Assembly: GCA_029979565.1 (NCBI GenBank)
Contig: JAPOHG010000019.1
Span: 1-36,866 of the forward strand
Direction: 5' to 3'
From: a bacterium
GTDB lineage: Bacteria; Bacteroidota; Bacteroidia; Flavobacteriales_D; Sanyastnellaceae
Length of the DNA: 36,866 nt
Shown: piece after piece, positions 9,226-18,205 of the stretch
Layout of the letters: each line of letters starts with the position of its first letter
Position numbering within the stretch: the stretch's first letter is position 1
Translations under genes and position numbers: made by a program
Notes under the pieces: generated by a model
What the model was told of the DNA's origin: nothing
Database searches by the model: none
What the model saw: the letters and a program-made list of their open reading frames with translations, nothing else

Positions 9226-10202
9226 GTCAAACTTCTTACATGCGGGATTTTGTCTCTCGCCACTTCAAACATTTCAACGCCGCAGCGCTCGAAGACGCTG
9301 CCAAAGGGTACGAATCCCATTTGGCTGCCGGCGGCAAAATGATGATTACGCTCGCGGGAGCGATGAGCACTGCAGAATTAGGTAGAAGCCTCGCCGAAAT
9401 GATTCGCCAAGACAAAGTAGCGATCATCAGTTGCACCGGCGCGAACTTGGAAGAAGACGTCATGAACCTGGTTGCTCACTCTCACTACGAGCGCGTTCCC
9501 CACTACCGGGACCTCACGGCAGCCGACGAGCAAGCGTTATTGGACCGCGGGCTGAACCGGGTTACGGACACCTGCATTCCGGAGGAGGAAGCCTTCCGAC
9601 GATTGGAGCACCATATGGTCGATTTGTGGCAAGCTGCTGAGTCAGCGGATAAGCGTCATTTCCCGCATGAATTTTTCTTCCAAGCACTCACCTCGGGTAT
9701 TCTCGAACCGTACTACGAAATCGACCCCAAGGATAGCTGGATGTTGGCCGCAGCCGAGAAAAACATCCCCATCGTCGTCCCGGGTTGGGAGGACAGTACG
9801 TTGGGCAACATCTTCGCCGCCCACTGCTTGATCGGTGAAGTACAACCAAGCACCGTCAAAAGCGGCATCGAATACATGATGTGGTTGGCCGATTGGTATA
9901 CCGACGTCACCGCGGACGGAACGACCATCGGCTTCTTCCAAATTGGTGGCGGCATCGCAGGGGACTTCCCCATTTGCGTCGTCCCCATGTTGCACCAAGA
10001 CCTGGGCCGTGAAAGCGTACCGCTCTGGGGGTATTTCTGTCAAATTTCAGACAGCACAACGAGCTATGGATCATACTCCGGTGCGGTTCCGAACGAGAAA
10101 ATCACCTGGGGCAAATTGGGCGAGAAGACACCCAAGTTCATCATTGAAAGCGACGCCACCATCGTGGCTCCCATCGTTTTCGCCTGGATTTTGAATTGGT
10201 AA
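9222..10202 (+). CDS. Deoxyhypusine-synthase-family protein, probable homospermidine synthase
   Basis: A 326-residue NAD-dependent aminobutyl transferase of the deoxyhypusine synthase (DHS) family. The ATG at 9222 overlaps the agmatinase stop (ATGA). The nucleotide-binding motif CTGANLEEDVMN corresponds to TAGG-EED of DHS, and the catalytic lysine is Lys298 in ITWGKLG, matching the WGK of eukaryotic DHS. In eukaryotes DHS moves the aminobutyl group of spermidine to eIF5A, which bacteria lack. Homospermidine synthases evolved from DHS, and homospermidine is a common polyamine in Flavobacteria, so conversion of putrescine to homospermidine is the best guess. The order speA-speB-DHS-like supports a putrescine-derived product. 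Modification of a protein lysine is the alternative. Confidence 0.85.
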   Translation: MSQTSYMRDFVSRHFKHFNAAALEDAAKGYESHLAAGGKMMITLAGAMSTAELGRSLAEMIRQDKVAIISCTGANLEEDVMNLVAHSHYERVPHYRDLTAADEQALLDRGLNRVTDTCIPEEEAFRRLEHHMVDLWQAAESADKRHFPHEFFFQALTSGILEPYYEIDPKDSWMLAAAEKNIPIVVPGWEDSTLGNIFAAHCLIGEVQPSTVKSGIEYMMWLADWYTDVTADGTTIGFFQIGGGIAGDFPICVVPMLHQDLGRESVPLWGYFCQISDSTTSYGSYSGAVPNEKITWGKLGEKTPKFIIESDATIVAPIVFAWILNW

Positions 10203-10205
10203 GCC

Positions 10206-10469
10206 ATGAAGCGCATCATCAAGAACTATACAAACATCACGGAGGTGCACATTGCCTTGATCACGGCGGAATACCCCGACGGTTTCGGCGATGAAGACGT
10301 TTGCACGCTGTCGTTGCCGGACGGCAAATACATTCGATGCTTGGAAATCAAGACGGAAGACACCATCTACCTGTTCCGCATCGACAGCGAAATGATTGAA
10401 ATGCTCGAAGAAGCCACAGACGATGATTTCGGCATTAATGTAGAAGGAGAAGAAGAATCCGACGATTAA
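10206..10469 (+). CDS. Small acidic protein, last gene of the polyamine operon
   Basis: An 87-residue cytoplasmic protein of unknown function, 3 nt after the DHS-like gene and therefore probably co-translated with it. The first 65 residues look like a compact beta-rich fold with a hairpin between TLSLPD and IRCLEI whose turn is PDGKY; a short helix (MIEMLEEA) follows and the last 15 residues are almost all Asp and Glu. No signal peptide or membrane segment is present. I do not recognise the family. Its place suggests a role linked to polyamine synthesis, for example a regulator or partner of the DHS-like enzyme. Confidence 0.75.
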   Translation: MKRIIKNYTNITEVHIALITAEYPDGFGDEDVCTLSLPDGKYIRCLEIKTEDTIYLFRIDSEMIEMLEEATDDDFGINVEGEEESDD

Positions 10470-10470
10470 G

Positions 10471-10493
10471 CCCTCAATGGTCTCTTTTGAGGG
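10471..10493 (+). terminator. Possible hairpin after the polyamine operon
   Basis: CCCTCAA and TTGAGGG form a 7-bp perfect stem with a 9-base loop directly after the last operon stop. There is no T-run downstream (the T-run is inside the right arm), so it is either a weak terminator or an RNA-stabilising hairpin. Confidence 0.4.
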
Positions 10494-10536
10494 ACCCGAG
10501 AACTTGTGGCTCCGTTTTGCAGTTTAATTTAGCGAA

Positions 10537-11412
10537 ATGGAAAAGCGTTTGAGTCATCTTGTGAAATGCATCGGAACCACGGGGTTTGTGCTCGCAACGG
10601 TGCTTGCATTTGGACAGGATTCCTTGTTTATCATGCGAGGGACGTGGGATCAGCTTCCCGAAGCACCACAAGTACTCAGGCTGAACACCTCAGCCAATTG
10701 GTCCGAGCAAAACGCCATCCTTGAACGCGAAGCTGATTTAGCTTCCACCCTCGTCATCGTCAATGCAGATTCCACAAGCCATCAATGGGCGCTGCTCATG
10801 GGCGATACGGAAGGCATCACCATTGAATCAGGAGATACCACAGTGGTCAACTTGCCCGCTCTGCCCATGGGAACCTACCGCCTCGGATTGATCGATGGCG
10901 AGGGCAGCGGATTGGGCGCACAGAGCATGTTGCAAGTCGGGCTCCAGTCGGATGCAAACCTCGCCTTGTTTCACTGGAATTTGTGCGATTGGGAAACCGA
11001 TCAAATGGCAACCTGGAGCAGTGGCACGGAGCCTGACCCAACGGCGACGTACGTTCCGAATTATTTCTCCATCAACGAGCAAACCTACCCTACGACCCTT
11101 GAAGACCCCAATGCCCTCGTCAGCGTCGCTTTGGGTGACACCTGTTGGATTGCAGTAGCGAACCATGGACAAATGGACCACGTACTGCACTTCCACGGGT
11201 TCCATGTGGAGGTGCTTACCAGCAACCTGCAACCCGCCCGAATCGGCTGGTCGAAAGACACCGTTCCCGTGAAGAAAGGAGAAGGCCTAACGGTGCAATT
11301 GGTTGCGAATCAAGCCGGCATCTATCCGGTGCACGACCACAACCTCATCGCCGTGACCAACGCGGGCTTTTACCCAGGTGGCATGCTCACGCAAATCATC
11401 GTCGACCCATGA
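10537..11412 (+). CDS. Exported cupredoxin-domain protein, first of a coupled multicopper pair
   Basis: A 291-residue exported protein (signal peptide ending near AFGQ, residues 1-27) with two cupredoxin-like regions. The C-terminal one has a multicopper-oxidase pattern: His215-x2-His218-x-His220 and His223 in DHVLHFHGFH, and His266/His268 in YPVHDHN, followed by a YPGGM stretch. The position that holds the type 1 copper Cys in multicopper oxidases (HCH) is Asp267 here, so this domain should not form a normal blue copper site, though it keeps His pairs able to bind copper. The first region (about 30-140) has HQW at 82-84 but no full copper motif. The stop overlaps the start of the next gene (ATGA), pointing to an obligate partner. 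No T9SS tail is visible, so it may remain periplasmic. Role: copper-dependent oxidation or copper handling; exact substrate unknown. Confidence 0.78.
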   Translation: MEKRLSHLVKCIGTTGFVLATVLAFGQDSLFIMRGTWDQLPEAPQVLRLNTSANWSEQNAILEREADLASTLVIVNADSTSHQWALLMGDTEGITIESGDTTVVNLPALPMGTYRLGLIDGEGSGLGAQSMLQVGLQSDANLALFHWNLCDWETDQMATWSSGTEPDPTATYVPNYFSINEQTYPTTLEDPNALVSVALGDTCWIAVANHGQMDHVLHFHGFHVEVLTSNLQPARIGWSKDTVPVKKGEGLTVQLVANQAGIYPVHDHNLIAVTNAGFYPGGMLTQIIVDP

Positions 11413-12569
11413 GCACCTTCCAATGCATCCTTCGCACGGTGGTACTCATCAGCACCGCATGGCTTGCAACATCCGTTTACGCCCAGCAGCAGCCTCCGCA
11501 GCTGTTTTCGGGTATGGAAGGGTATACGTTTCTGCCGGATGGCACACCAGTGCCAATTTGGGGATACGGCTGGATAGCCGACGGGTTCATCACGCTTCCC
11601 GCTCCGCTGCTCACCTATACCGAAGGCGAGTCGGTCCAGTTGAACTTCACCAACCCGAGTCCTGAGAGCCACACCATCCACCTGCATGGACTGGATGTCG
11701 ACCAAGCGAATGACGGCGTCCCCGGGACGAGCTTTTTGGTGACCACTGGAGGCGAAGCGACCTATTCCTTTGAAGCCGATTATCCAGGCACTTTTCTCTA
11801 TCACTGCCACGTCACGACCACGTTGCACTTGACGATGGGCATGTACGGCATGGTCTTGGTCACACGCCCGGACTTCACGTTATACGAAGGCGGACCTGCA
11901 TATGCTGAGGATGTTCCGTTGCTGTTCAGCGATTTGGAAATCGCCACCAACATGGATCCGGTGGGCTCTTACCCTTTTCACGACATCCGTCCAGACGTTT
12001 TCATGGTCAACGGTCAGTCGGGCAGCCAACTCGAAGCCCCCGAGCGCATTGTGCACTTTGAGCCCGGCCAGCCGCTCGCGCTCCGATTGGGATCCATGGC
12101 CTATAGCCGTGTGGTGTGCCAATTCCCAGCGGAATTGAATGCTACGTGTTACATGAGCGATGGCCGCCCTCTCCCAACGCCTTTCGATCCGGATGCGTTG
12201 GAAATCTTTCCCGGCGAGCGTTTCACTGTTTTGATTGATCCTGAGCCCGGTTGGGACGGATCGCTTCCGTGTGAATTTTGGAGCATGGTTGATGAAACCC
12301 TCGAATCCGTCGAGAACATCAAGATCCGTGATGCTGCCTTGGGGGTTACACAACTAGAATTCACCGGCGCAAAGGGCTACCCAAATCCAGCGCGGGAGCA
12401 CATCACATGGGACGAAGCACGGCAAATTCAGGTTTGGAATGCATACGGCGTACCGGTGGCCGACATTCGTTTCGAGCAGGGTGTCCTCGATGTAGCCGGC
12501 TGGCCTGTAGGTACCTACGTAGCGCGCATTGACGGTGGCCGCAGTGTGCGGTTCGTCGTTACCGAATGA
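11409..12569 (+). CDS. Multicopper oxidase-like protein with T9SS type A sorting tail
   Basis: A 386-residue protein with a signal peptide (cleaved near VYAQ, about residue 25), cupredoxin domains and a T9SS C-terminal tail. Copper motifs are complete: His88-x2-His91-x-His93 in HTIHLHG and His132-Cys133-His134, His140 and Met145 in YHCHVTTTLHLTMGMYG, which form a type 1 site plus potential type 2/3 ligands. A second cupredoxin region (about 190-300) lacks clear copper ligands. The last 75 residues start with KGYPNPA and end with a GTYVARI-type strand, typical of type A sorting signals, so it should be secreted or surface-attached. ATG 11409 overlaps the upstream stop. It could be a laccase-like or cuproxidase-like enzyme; substrate not readable. 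It converges on the giant adhesin gene with an 11-nt overlap. Confidence 0.85.
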   Translation: MSTFQCILRTVVLISTAWLATSVYAQQQPPQLFSGMEGYTFLPDGTPVPIWGYGWIADGFITLPAPLLTYTEGESVQLNFTNPSPESHTIHLHGLDVDQANDGVPGTSFLVTTGGEATYSFEADYPGTFLYHCHVTTTLHLTMGMYGMVLVTRPDFTLYEGGPAYAEDVPLLFSDLEIATNMDPVGSYPFHDIRPDVFMVNGQSGSQLEAPERIVHFEPGQPLALRLGSMAYSRVVCQFPAELNATCYMSDGRPLPTPFDPDALEIFPGERFTVLIDPEPGWDGSLPCEFWSMVDETLESVENIKIRDAALGVTQLEFTGAKGYPNPAREHITWDEARQIQVWNAYGVPVADIRFEQGVLDVAGWPVGTYVARIDGGRSVRFVVTE

Positions 12570-15500
12570 GGGTCACGTGGCCGCGCCACTCCCGCTGAGC
12601 AGGGCGCTGAGCGAGGGATTCCACGCGCAAGATCCAAGTATACGCATCATTCATCCCGAAGAAGGCGCTTTCCTGTCCTGCTTGACCGATCCAGTATTCC
12701 TCCGGATCGTGGGATTCCCAGACGAGCTGGCCGTAGCGATTGAATACGCGTAACCAGTAGCTGTCCACCAATTCAGGGGCTGAAATTTCGGGGCGCCACC
12801 CGTCGTTGACGCCATCCGAGTAGCCATTCGTCGGTGGAGTAAACGCATTGGGAACGAATACTTGAAGGTTTTCTTCTACTTCGATCTCCCGCGTCGCCTC
12901 GCCTGCACAGCCAAAAGCATTGACCACCATCACATTCACCGCGTACGTTCCCGGTTGGTCGTACGTGTGCTCGCCGTTCCAAATGGTTGACAGTGTTCCG
13001 TCGCCGAAATCCCAAAGGGCTTCGCCTGCGTCTGAGAGGTTCTCAAACGACCACGTGCTATTGAGGGGATCCGGGTTTTCAAACGTTCCTGCATACGGGT
13101 TCGCTGCGAAGTCCACAAAGGGCGTCGGGAAAACAGTAATGCTGTCGGCGAGTTCGACGGTGTTTTCGCACCCCCGATTGTCCACGACGTGCAACATCAA
13201 CTGATAAGCACCCGGCTGGTTCAACACCAGAATAGAATCGAGCGCAGGAAGCATTGACGTGCTTCCCTCATGGAGCAAGCTCAACGTGGGCTCGGCTTCG
13301 CCAGAAGCAACATTCAATAGGACTTCCAGTGGCCCGCAGCCCATCATCGGCTCGGCGCTCAATGCAGCCGAAGGAAGTGGGAGGACTTCAACGGAGTCCG
13401 CCGCAACTTGGGTGCATCCCCATGCATTGGTCAAGACCGCCTCAACCGAGTGCCAGCCGAGGCTGAGCAACGAAATCGAAACCGCATCGCCCGTCGTGAC
13501 CGGTTGATCATTCACGTTCCAGTACACTTCTTCACCAGCGTTTGTTCCTACCAGCGCTTGAACCGTTGAAGGGAATCCGCAAACGACAGCCTCCTCCAGT
13601 TCAATCTCAGCATTGGGCTGGGGCCACACTTGAATTTCTTTGCTCGCAAAACCCGAGCATCCATTGGCATCTACGAGGCTCACCCCAACAACGGACGTGC
13701 TTAGCGTATCCACGGTCTCAACGACCATCTCCAACGTTGCCTCTCCACCTGCTACCTCACCGTTCAGCAACCAATTCCAATCCGATGAGCCGGTGATTCC
13801 TTCCACTGAGAAGGCCACCTGCAAAGGGCTGCATCCTGCATCCACATCAGAGAGCACATCAAATTCCGGCGCTGGGTGAACGGTTACCTGCCACGTGGCA
13901 CTCGCACTGCATCCGGATTCAGCATCATAGGCCAAGACCTCAAATTCCTCCGTCCCGACTGTAGCCGGTGCAAAGAGCAAGGAATCAGTATATACCGATT
14001 GATTCGACCAATGCCATTCTACGGAGTCTGCATCGACCGCATCGACGGTTAACAACACCTCCGAATCTGCACATGCGGCGGCAGCCGTTTCAGAAAAGTT
14101 CAACTCGGGAGCCGGCACAACCTCAAGGAGCAAGGTGTCGCCGGTGGCGCACGTGCCCATTCCGGCTGCAACCACCAAACCATGAACACCTAAACCCAAC
14201 GCCTGAACATCAATAACGCCCAAGGACGCATCCAAAACCGCCGATGACGGCCCATCTACGGCTGACCAGGTGACCGGTACTGACCCGTTCACTGGCGAAA
14301 GCTCTAACGTGGCATTCGACACACAGGCTGCTGTATCGGGGCCTGCTTGGACGTAGAAGGGAAGCTCTACGAACAACGCGATGGTATCACGGGCTGCGCA
14401 CCCCGTCGCTGGCGCGAACTCGTAGAGCATACTGTAGGCCCCAGGTACGAGCGTTTCCGGATGGAGAATACCAAGTGTATCAATGGAAGAAGCTGCGAAA
14501 TCCAATCCTGTGAAGGCGTTTATTCCCGGCTCAGTACCTCCGGCATACTGCGTGAGGTCCACCGGAATGGCTTGGTTGCAAACCGTCACGGATTCTGAGG
14601 AGTTGATGGTGGATGCCGGAAGCACCTCCACACTCCAATTCAAGCCGGCACTGCACCCCCAATCGTCCGTAGCGCTTACTTCGATTAGGTGCGTACCTTC
14701 TGTAGGCCAGAAGACACTTAGCACTGTGCTATCCCCGGCAACAGGGACCGCATCAACGGTCCATGCCATGGCAACGGGTAAAGCCGCTGTCATCACGTCT
14801 ACCTCCAGCATCAACAACGAATCGGCACATACCTCATCGGTAGAAATCGCAGAGAGTTCAGGTTGAGCGTGAACCTCCAATTCAACATCTGACGACGATG
14901 TGCACACCTCACCCGTATGGGTAAAGGAATAAGCATACGTTCCAGGAATGACCAAACTCAAATCCACTGCGTCCGGATTCTCGGTGCTCAATGCGGGGCC
15001 TTCCCAAAAGCCTATCAGCTCAGCCGGCGTTGGTAAAAAGGCCAAGCCTTGATCCTCGCATGCGTGCACCTTGGGTCCCAAGTCAAATTCAACGGGTGCG
15101 ACCACTTCCGTTTGCATCACCGCCTCATTGGCACATCCTGAATCGTCAACAACCGCATACGTCAAATCATGGACACCTGCAGCTGCAGCCGACGCATTGA
15201 AAACGTCCGATTCCACGCCCGTGCCAGACCAGATCCCACCATTCGGTATGGCCTCAGGGAGGTCAACGGTGCCCTCATTGGCACAGATGGCCCAATCGGA
15301 CGGAAGGTCAATCATTGGAAGCGCTTGTACTTCGAACAGCAATTCAGCCGAGGCCTCGCATCCTAAGGAATCCGCAACCACGACTGTCGCTGTCACTGGA
15401 CCCGGTGCAATCCACGGTCCTGCGCTCAACTCCCACGGATTATCGGCGTCCAACATCTCCGGCGCCTCCCACATGAAACTATACGTTCCGAGGGTGGCTG

Positions 15501-18015
15501 CACCTACGATGGCCACTTGGCCAAAGGCTGTATCGCCAGCGCAGAGCACCTGTGCCTCAGACGGTGAAAGCACAGGCAAAGCCGTGACGGTTACCGTCAT
15601 GGTGTCACTCACAGCGCAAGAAGCCTCGCCTACGGAATAGGTTAAAACGTGCATGCCAATACCCGATGCGAGAGGATCGAACATCCACGCACCTGCAGCC
15701 GTTTGCTGCGCTCCTTCCCAAAAGCCCAAGGAAGGTTCAAATTCCTCCAATTCAAATGGCATTGCATCGGCGCAAACAGACAGAGACGGTCCGGCGGACA
15801 CAAACGGGGTGGCCAGGACAGTCATCAAAGCCGTATCGGAGTTCACGCAACCCAGCGTACCTGTAACGGTGTACACCAGACTTACATGGCCTTCACCTAC
15901 CTCAGCCGGATTGAATGCGTTGGTATCCTCGTTTACACCTGGACCGCTCCAAGCGCCTGTTTCGCCTTCTTCAATGGGCAAAAAGATGGGGAAATCCTGA
16001 TTGCAAGTAGGTTCCAACAAAGGCGCAGTGGCATCCGGCAAGGAAACGGGCGTCACAAAAGCCAGAGCCTCGTCTTGGCATCCAACATCATCGATAACCA
16101 CCAGCTCGATGGCATCGAGAGGATCATTTGCATTTGCTACGACAAAAGGCATACCCTCGGGACCAAAATTGACCTGGCTTGAAAATTCAAACTGGTAATC
16201 GCTGCCTGCGGCAATTTCACCGCCGCCCGCGAATGCTTCAAGCCAAACGGTATCACCGTCGCACGCCAGACTGCCTTCTGTGGAGAGGAAGACGGTCGGA
16301 TTTTCGAGAATTTCCCAAACCATGGTATCCGCAGTTGCACAGGAGCCTTCACCGAGGTGATAGACCAAGTCGTGCAGACCGGGCGACAACGCCGAAAGGT
16401 CAACCACTCCAGCTCCAGAATCGGTAATGCCTGGACCGGTCCAGTACCCTCCTTCATCAGAAGTGCCCAGAATCGCCAATTCGTTGCTCTCACAGCTAAC
16501 CGTATCGGCACCTGCTGCCGCCCAATCGGGCGCTTGAACTTGAAGCAAGATGGAATCAGAAGATTGACAACCGTAGCCGTCCTCATACGTGTACACCACT
16601 TCATGCTCGCCCAACCCAAAAGCCCCGGGTACCCATTCATTCAAAAGCGTCCCATCAAGAGTCGACCACCAGCCACCTTCAGGGGCAACCGGCGGGAAAT
16701 CTTCCGCAATCGCTTGATCGCAGCCCGTCCAATACGACGGTGCTTCTATTACGGGCAATGGCACAACTTCAATTTGGTGGGCGATGGTATCGGCACACCC
16801 GTAATCGGGGAGCCACACGGGATACGGATCAAACACAACCGCCGCTTCCACGGTGTGAACCCCCGGAATCGTCTCCCCTTCCCATGCATAGTTTACCGAT
16901 GTGGACGTGGAACCCGTAGGCGCCCAGACCGTATCGGCAGAAACACCATCGACAATCCATTCGACCGAAGTATCCCACCCGTAAGAGGTGATGATGGCCT
17001 GTAGTTCTACGGCATCGCCAGCACAAGCCACTTCATCGGCCACAACCGATACCGATGGCACAAAAAATCCATATGCGTTGAATCCCATGCTGGATGCACA
17101 TTCCTTGGTTCCGTGATCCACTGTGGTGAACACCGAACCCAACACCTGAGAACCAACCGTATAGCGGGCTGTAGAATCACCAACCTCTCCGCCTGCGAGC
17201 AATTCCGAATTCGAGCTCCACGTGAATTCACCATCGCCCTCTGCCACAAAGTCTACATAGGATCCTAGGCAGTACCAAGAATGCGAAGAGCTCACCGTCA
17301 ATGCCGGAGTCGGATACACCGTAACATGCACCGTGTCCGCATTAGATCCACAAGCATTGGATGCCCAAGCTACGACTTCGTTTGGCCCTGGTGTTTCAAA
17401 TGATTGCACCAATGGCGCAGGAAATGCCAAGGTGTCCCACGCAGCATTTGCTCCCCAGGCAAAAGCAGTCAAGGCCGTGTTTCCAGGATTGACAAGCACC
17501 TGCAATGTTCCATCTTCTCCGACACACAATTCAGGCACTTCCGTAATCATCACTTCCGGAGCGTTTGCAACGGAAATTGTCGTTGCATTGGATGTCCCTA
17601 AACACCCGGTTCCAGCAGTGTCCACCACCGTCAGTTCAACCTGAAAAACACCGGATTCTAGAAACTGAATAGAAGGTGATTCGGATGCATTTGAGGTTCC
17701 TCCCGTCCAGGCAAAATCCCCTCCGGTCACCTCCCAAGCGAAGGAATAACCCGCGGTCGATGTCGGTTCCAAACCATGGGACAACAAAGTGGTAAAAGGC
17801 GCGCATCCAAATGCCTCAGCCGGTTCAATGCCGAACCCGTTGCTCAACGGGTGGCATTCGCACGTCTCCAAGCAATCTTGGGCCCAGGCCGTACCACTGC
17901 ACAACAATCCTACGAGGCTTAATACCACGAACTGAAATCGGCTTGAGCACGAAACGGAATGCAATGGTCCATTCATACGCATGGGCATACGGGAATTGTG
18001 GACAAAACGTTTCAT
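12559..18015 (-). CDS. Giant Ig/PKD-repeat surface protein with gliding-type (CHU_C) sorting domain
   Basis: An 1818-residue secreted protein: signal peptide 1-46 (ending AWAQ), an N-terminal PKD-like domain, then a long run of Cys-containing Ig-like repeats, a PKD domain near 1640-1710 (WDFGDG, HTYDQPGTY) and a C-terminal CHU_C domain (about 1715-1818; PNAFTP, DSYWLRVFNRYGQLVWES). The repeats share a G-W-GPG turn (GGYWTGPGI, TGAWSGPGV, GGIWSGTGV, IGFWEGPAL) followed by G-H-L-Y-V and a paired Cys region. Such proteins are secreted by T9SS, attached to the cell surface and serve as adhesins or in gliding; SprB-like function is inference. The composition is acidic and rich in Ala, Val, Glu, Thr and Ser. 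It is divergent from amtB, with a 190-base gap. The ATG at 18015 gives the longest signal; ATGs at residues 10, 12 and 14 are alternatives. Confidence 0.9.
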   Translation of the reverse strand: MKRFVHNSRMPMRMNGPLHSVSCSSRFQFVVLSLVGLLCSGTAWAQDCLETCECHPLSNGFGIEPAEAFGCAPFTTLLSHGLEPTSTAGYSFAWEVTGGDFAWTGGTSNASESPSIQFLESGVFQVELTVVDTAGTGCLGTSNATTISVANAPEVMITEVPELCVGEDGTLQVLVNPGNTALTAFAWGANAAWDTLAFPAPLVQSFETPGPNEVVAWASNACGSNADTVHVTVYPTPALTVSSSHSWYCLGSYVDFVAEGDGEFTWSSNSELLAGGEVGDSTARYTVGSQVLGSVFTTVDHGTKECASSMGFNAYGFFVPSVSVVADEVACAGDAVELQAIITSYGWDTSVEWIVDGVSADTVWAPTGSTSTSVNYAWEGETIPGVHTVEAAVVFDPYPVWLPDYGCADTIAHQIEVVPLPVIEAPSYWTGCDQAIAEDFPPVAPEGGWWSTLDGTLLNEWVPGAFGLGEHEVVYTYEDGYGCQSSDSILLQVQAPDWAAAGADTVSCESNELAILGTSDEGGYWTGPGITDSGAGVVDLSALSPGLHDLVYHLGEGSCATADTMVWEILENPTVFLSTEGSLACDGDTVWLEAFAGGGEIAAGSDYQFEFSSQVNFGPEGMPFVVANANDPLDAIELVVIDDVGCQDEALAFVTPVSLPDATAPLLEPTCNQDFPIFLPIEEGETGAWSGPGVNEDTNAFNPAEVGEGHVSLVYTVTGTLGCVNSDTALMTVLATPFVSAGPSLSVCADAMPFELEEFEPSLGFWEGAQQTAAGAWMFDPLASGIGMHVLTYSVGEASCAVSDTMTVTVTALPVLSPSEAQVLCAGDTAFGQVAIVGAATLGTYSFMWEAPEMLDADNPWELSAGPWIAPGPVTATVVVADSLGCEASAELLFEVQALPMIDLPSDWAICANEGTVDLPEAIPNGGIWSGTGVESDVFNASAAAAGVHDLTYAVVDDSGCANEAVMQTEVVAPVEFDLGPKVHACEDQGLAFLPTPAELIGFWEGPALSTENPDAVDLSLVIPGTYAYSFTHTGEVCTSSSDVELEVHAQPELSAISTDEVCADSLLMLEVDVMTAALPVAMAWTVDAVPVAGDSTVLSVFWPTEGTHLIEVSATDDWGCSAGLNWSVEVLPASTINSSESVTVCNQAIPVDLTQYAGGTEPGINAFTGLDFAASSIDTLGILHPETLVPGAYSMLYEFAPATGCAARDTIALFVELPFYVQAGPDTAACVSNATLELSPVNGSVPVTWSAVDGPSSAVLDASLGVIDVQALGLGVHGLVVAAGMGTCATGDTLLLEVVPAPELNFSETAAAACADSEVLLTVDAVDADSVEWHWSNQSVYTDSLLFAPATVGTEEFEVLAYDAESGCSASATWQVTVHPAPEFDVLSDVDAGCSPLQVAFSVEGITGSSDWNWLLNGEVAGGEATLEMVVETVDTLSTSVVGVSLVDANGCSGFASKEIQVWPQPNAEIELEEAVVCGFPSTVQALVGTNAGEEVYWNVNDQPVTTGDAVSISLLSLGWHSVEAVLTNAWGCTQVAADSVEVLPLPSAALSAEPMMGCGPLEVLLNVASGEAEPTLSLLHEGSTSMLPALDSILVLNQPGAYQLMLHVVDNRGCENTVELADSITVFPTPFVDFAANPYAGTFENPDPLNSTWSFENLSDAGEALWDFGDGTLSTIWNGEHTYDQPGTYAVNVMVVNAFGCAGEATREIEVEENLQVFVPNAFTPPTNGYSDGVNDGWRPEISAPELVDSYWLRVFNRYGQLVWESHDPEEYWIGQAGQESAFFGMNDAYTWILRVESLAQRPAQREWRGHVTLIR

Positions 18016-18205
18016 CCCATGCTATCATTTTTTCTATCAGGATTTTGGGGGTTCCCGTCAGCGTTCATACCCACATCATTGCAACTTCTACCGGTTCCCC
18101 TTCATTGGAGAGAAGTATTGGGGTTTAATTTTTCCAATTCGAAGCCGTAGCGTAATTTGCCCGCACGGCAATTTCCCGCACTTTTTATCGGTTTTTTCAT
18201 TCAAA
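18016..18205. promoter_or_regulatory. Divergent region between giant adhesin and amtB
   Basis: A 190-base gene-free stretch that should hold promoters for both genes. A short inverted repeat (TTGCC-cgcac-GGCAA) lies within it around 18158-18172. No strong TAnnTTTG box is seen. The region looks otherwise unremarkable. Confidence 0.35.

Noticed and set aside
16357-17004. Plus-strand frame of 215 codons inside the giant adhesin gene
   Set aside because: It lies wholly antisense to a clear 1818-codon gene with signal peptide and CHU_C domain and has no recognisable domain.
18158-18172. TTGCC-CGCAC-GGCAA as operator or terminator near amtB
   Set aside because: Only 5 bp of stem, no T-run and no repeat elsewhere; expected by chance.
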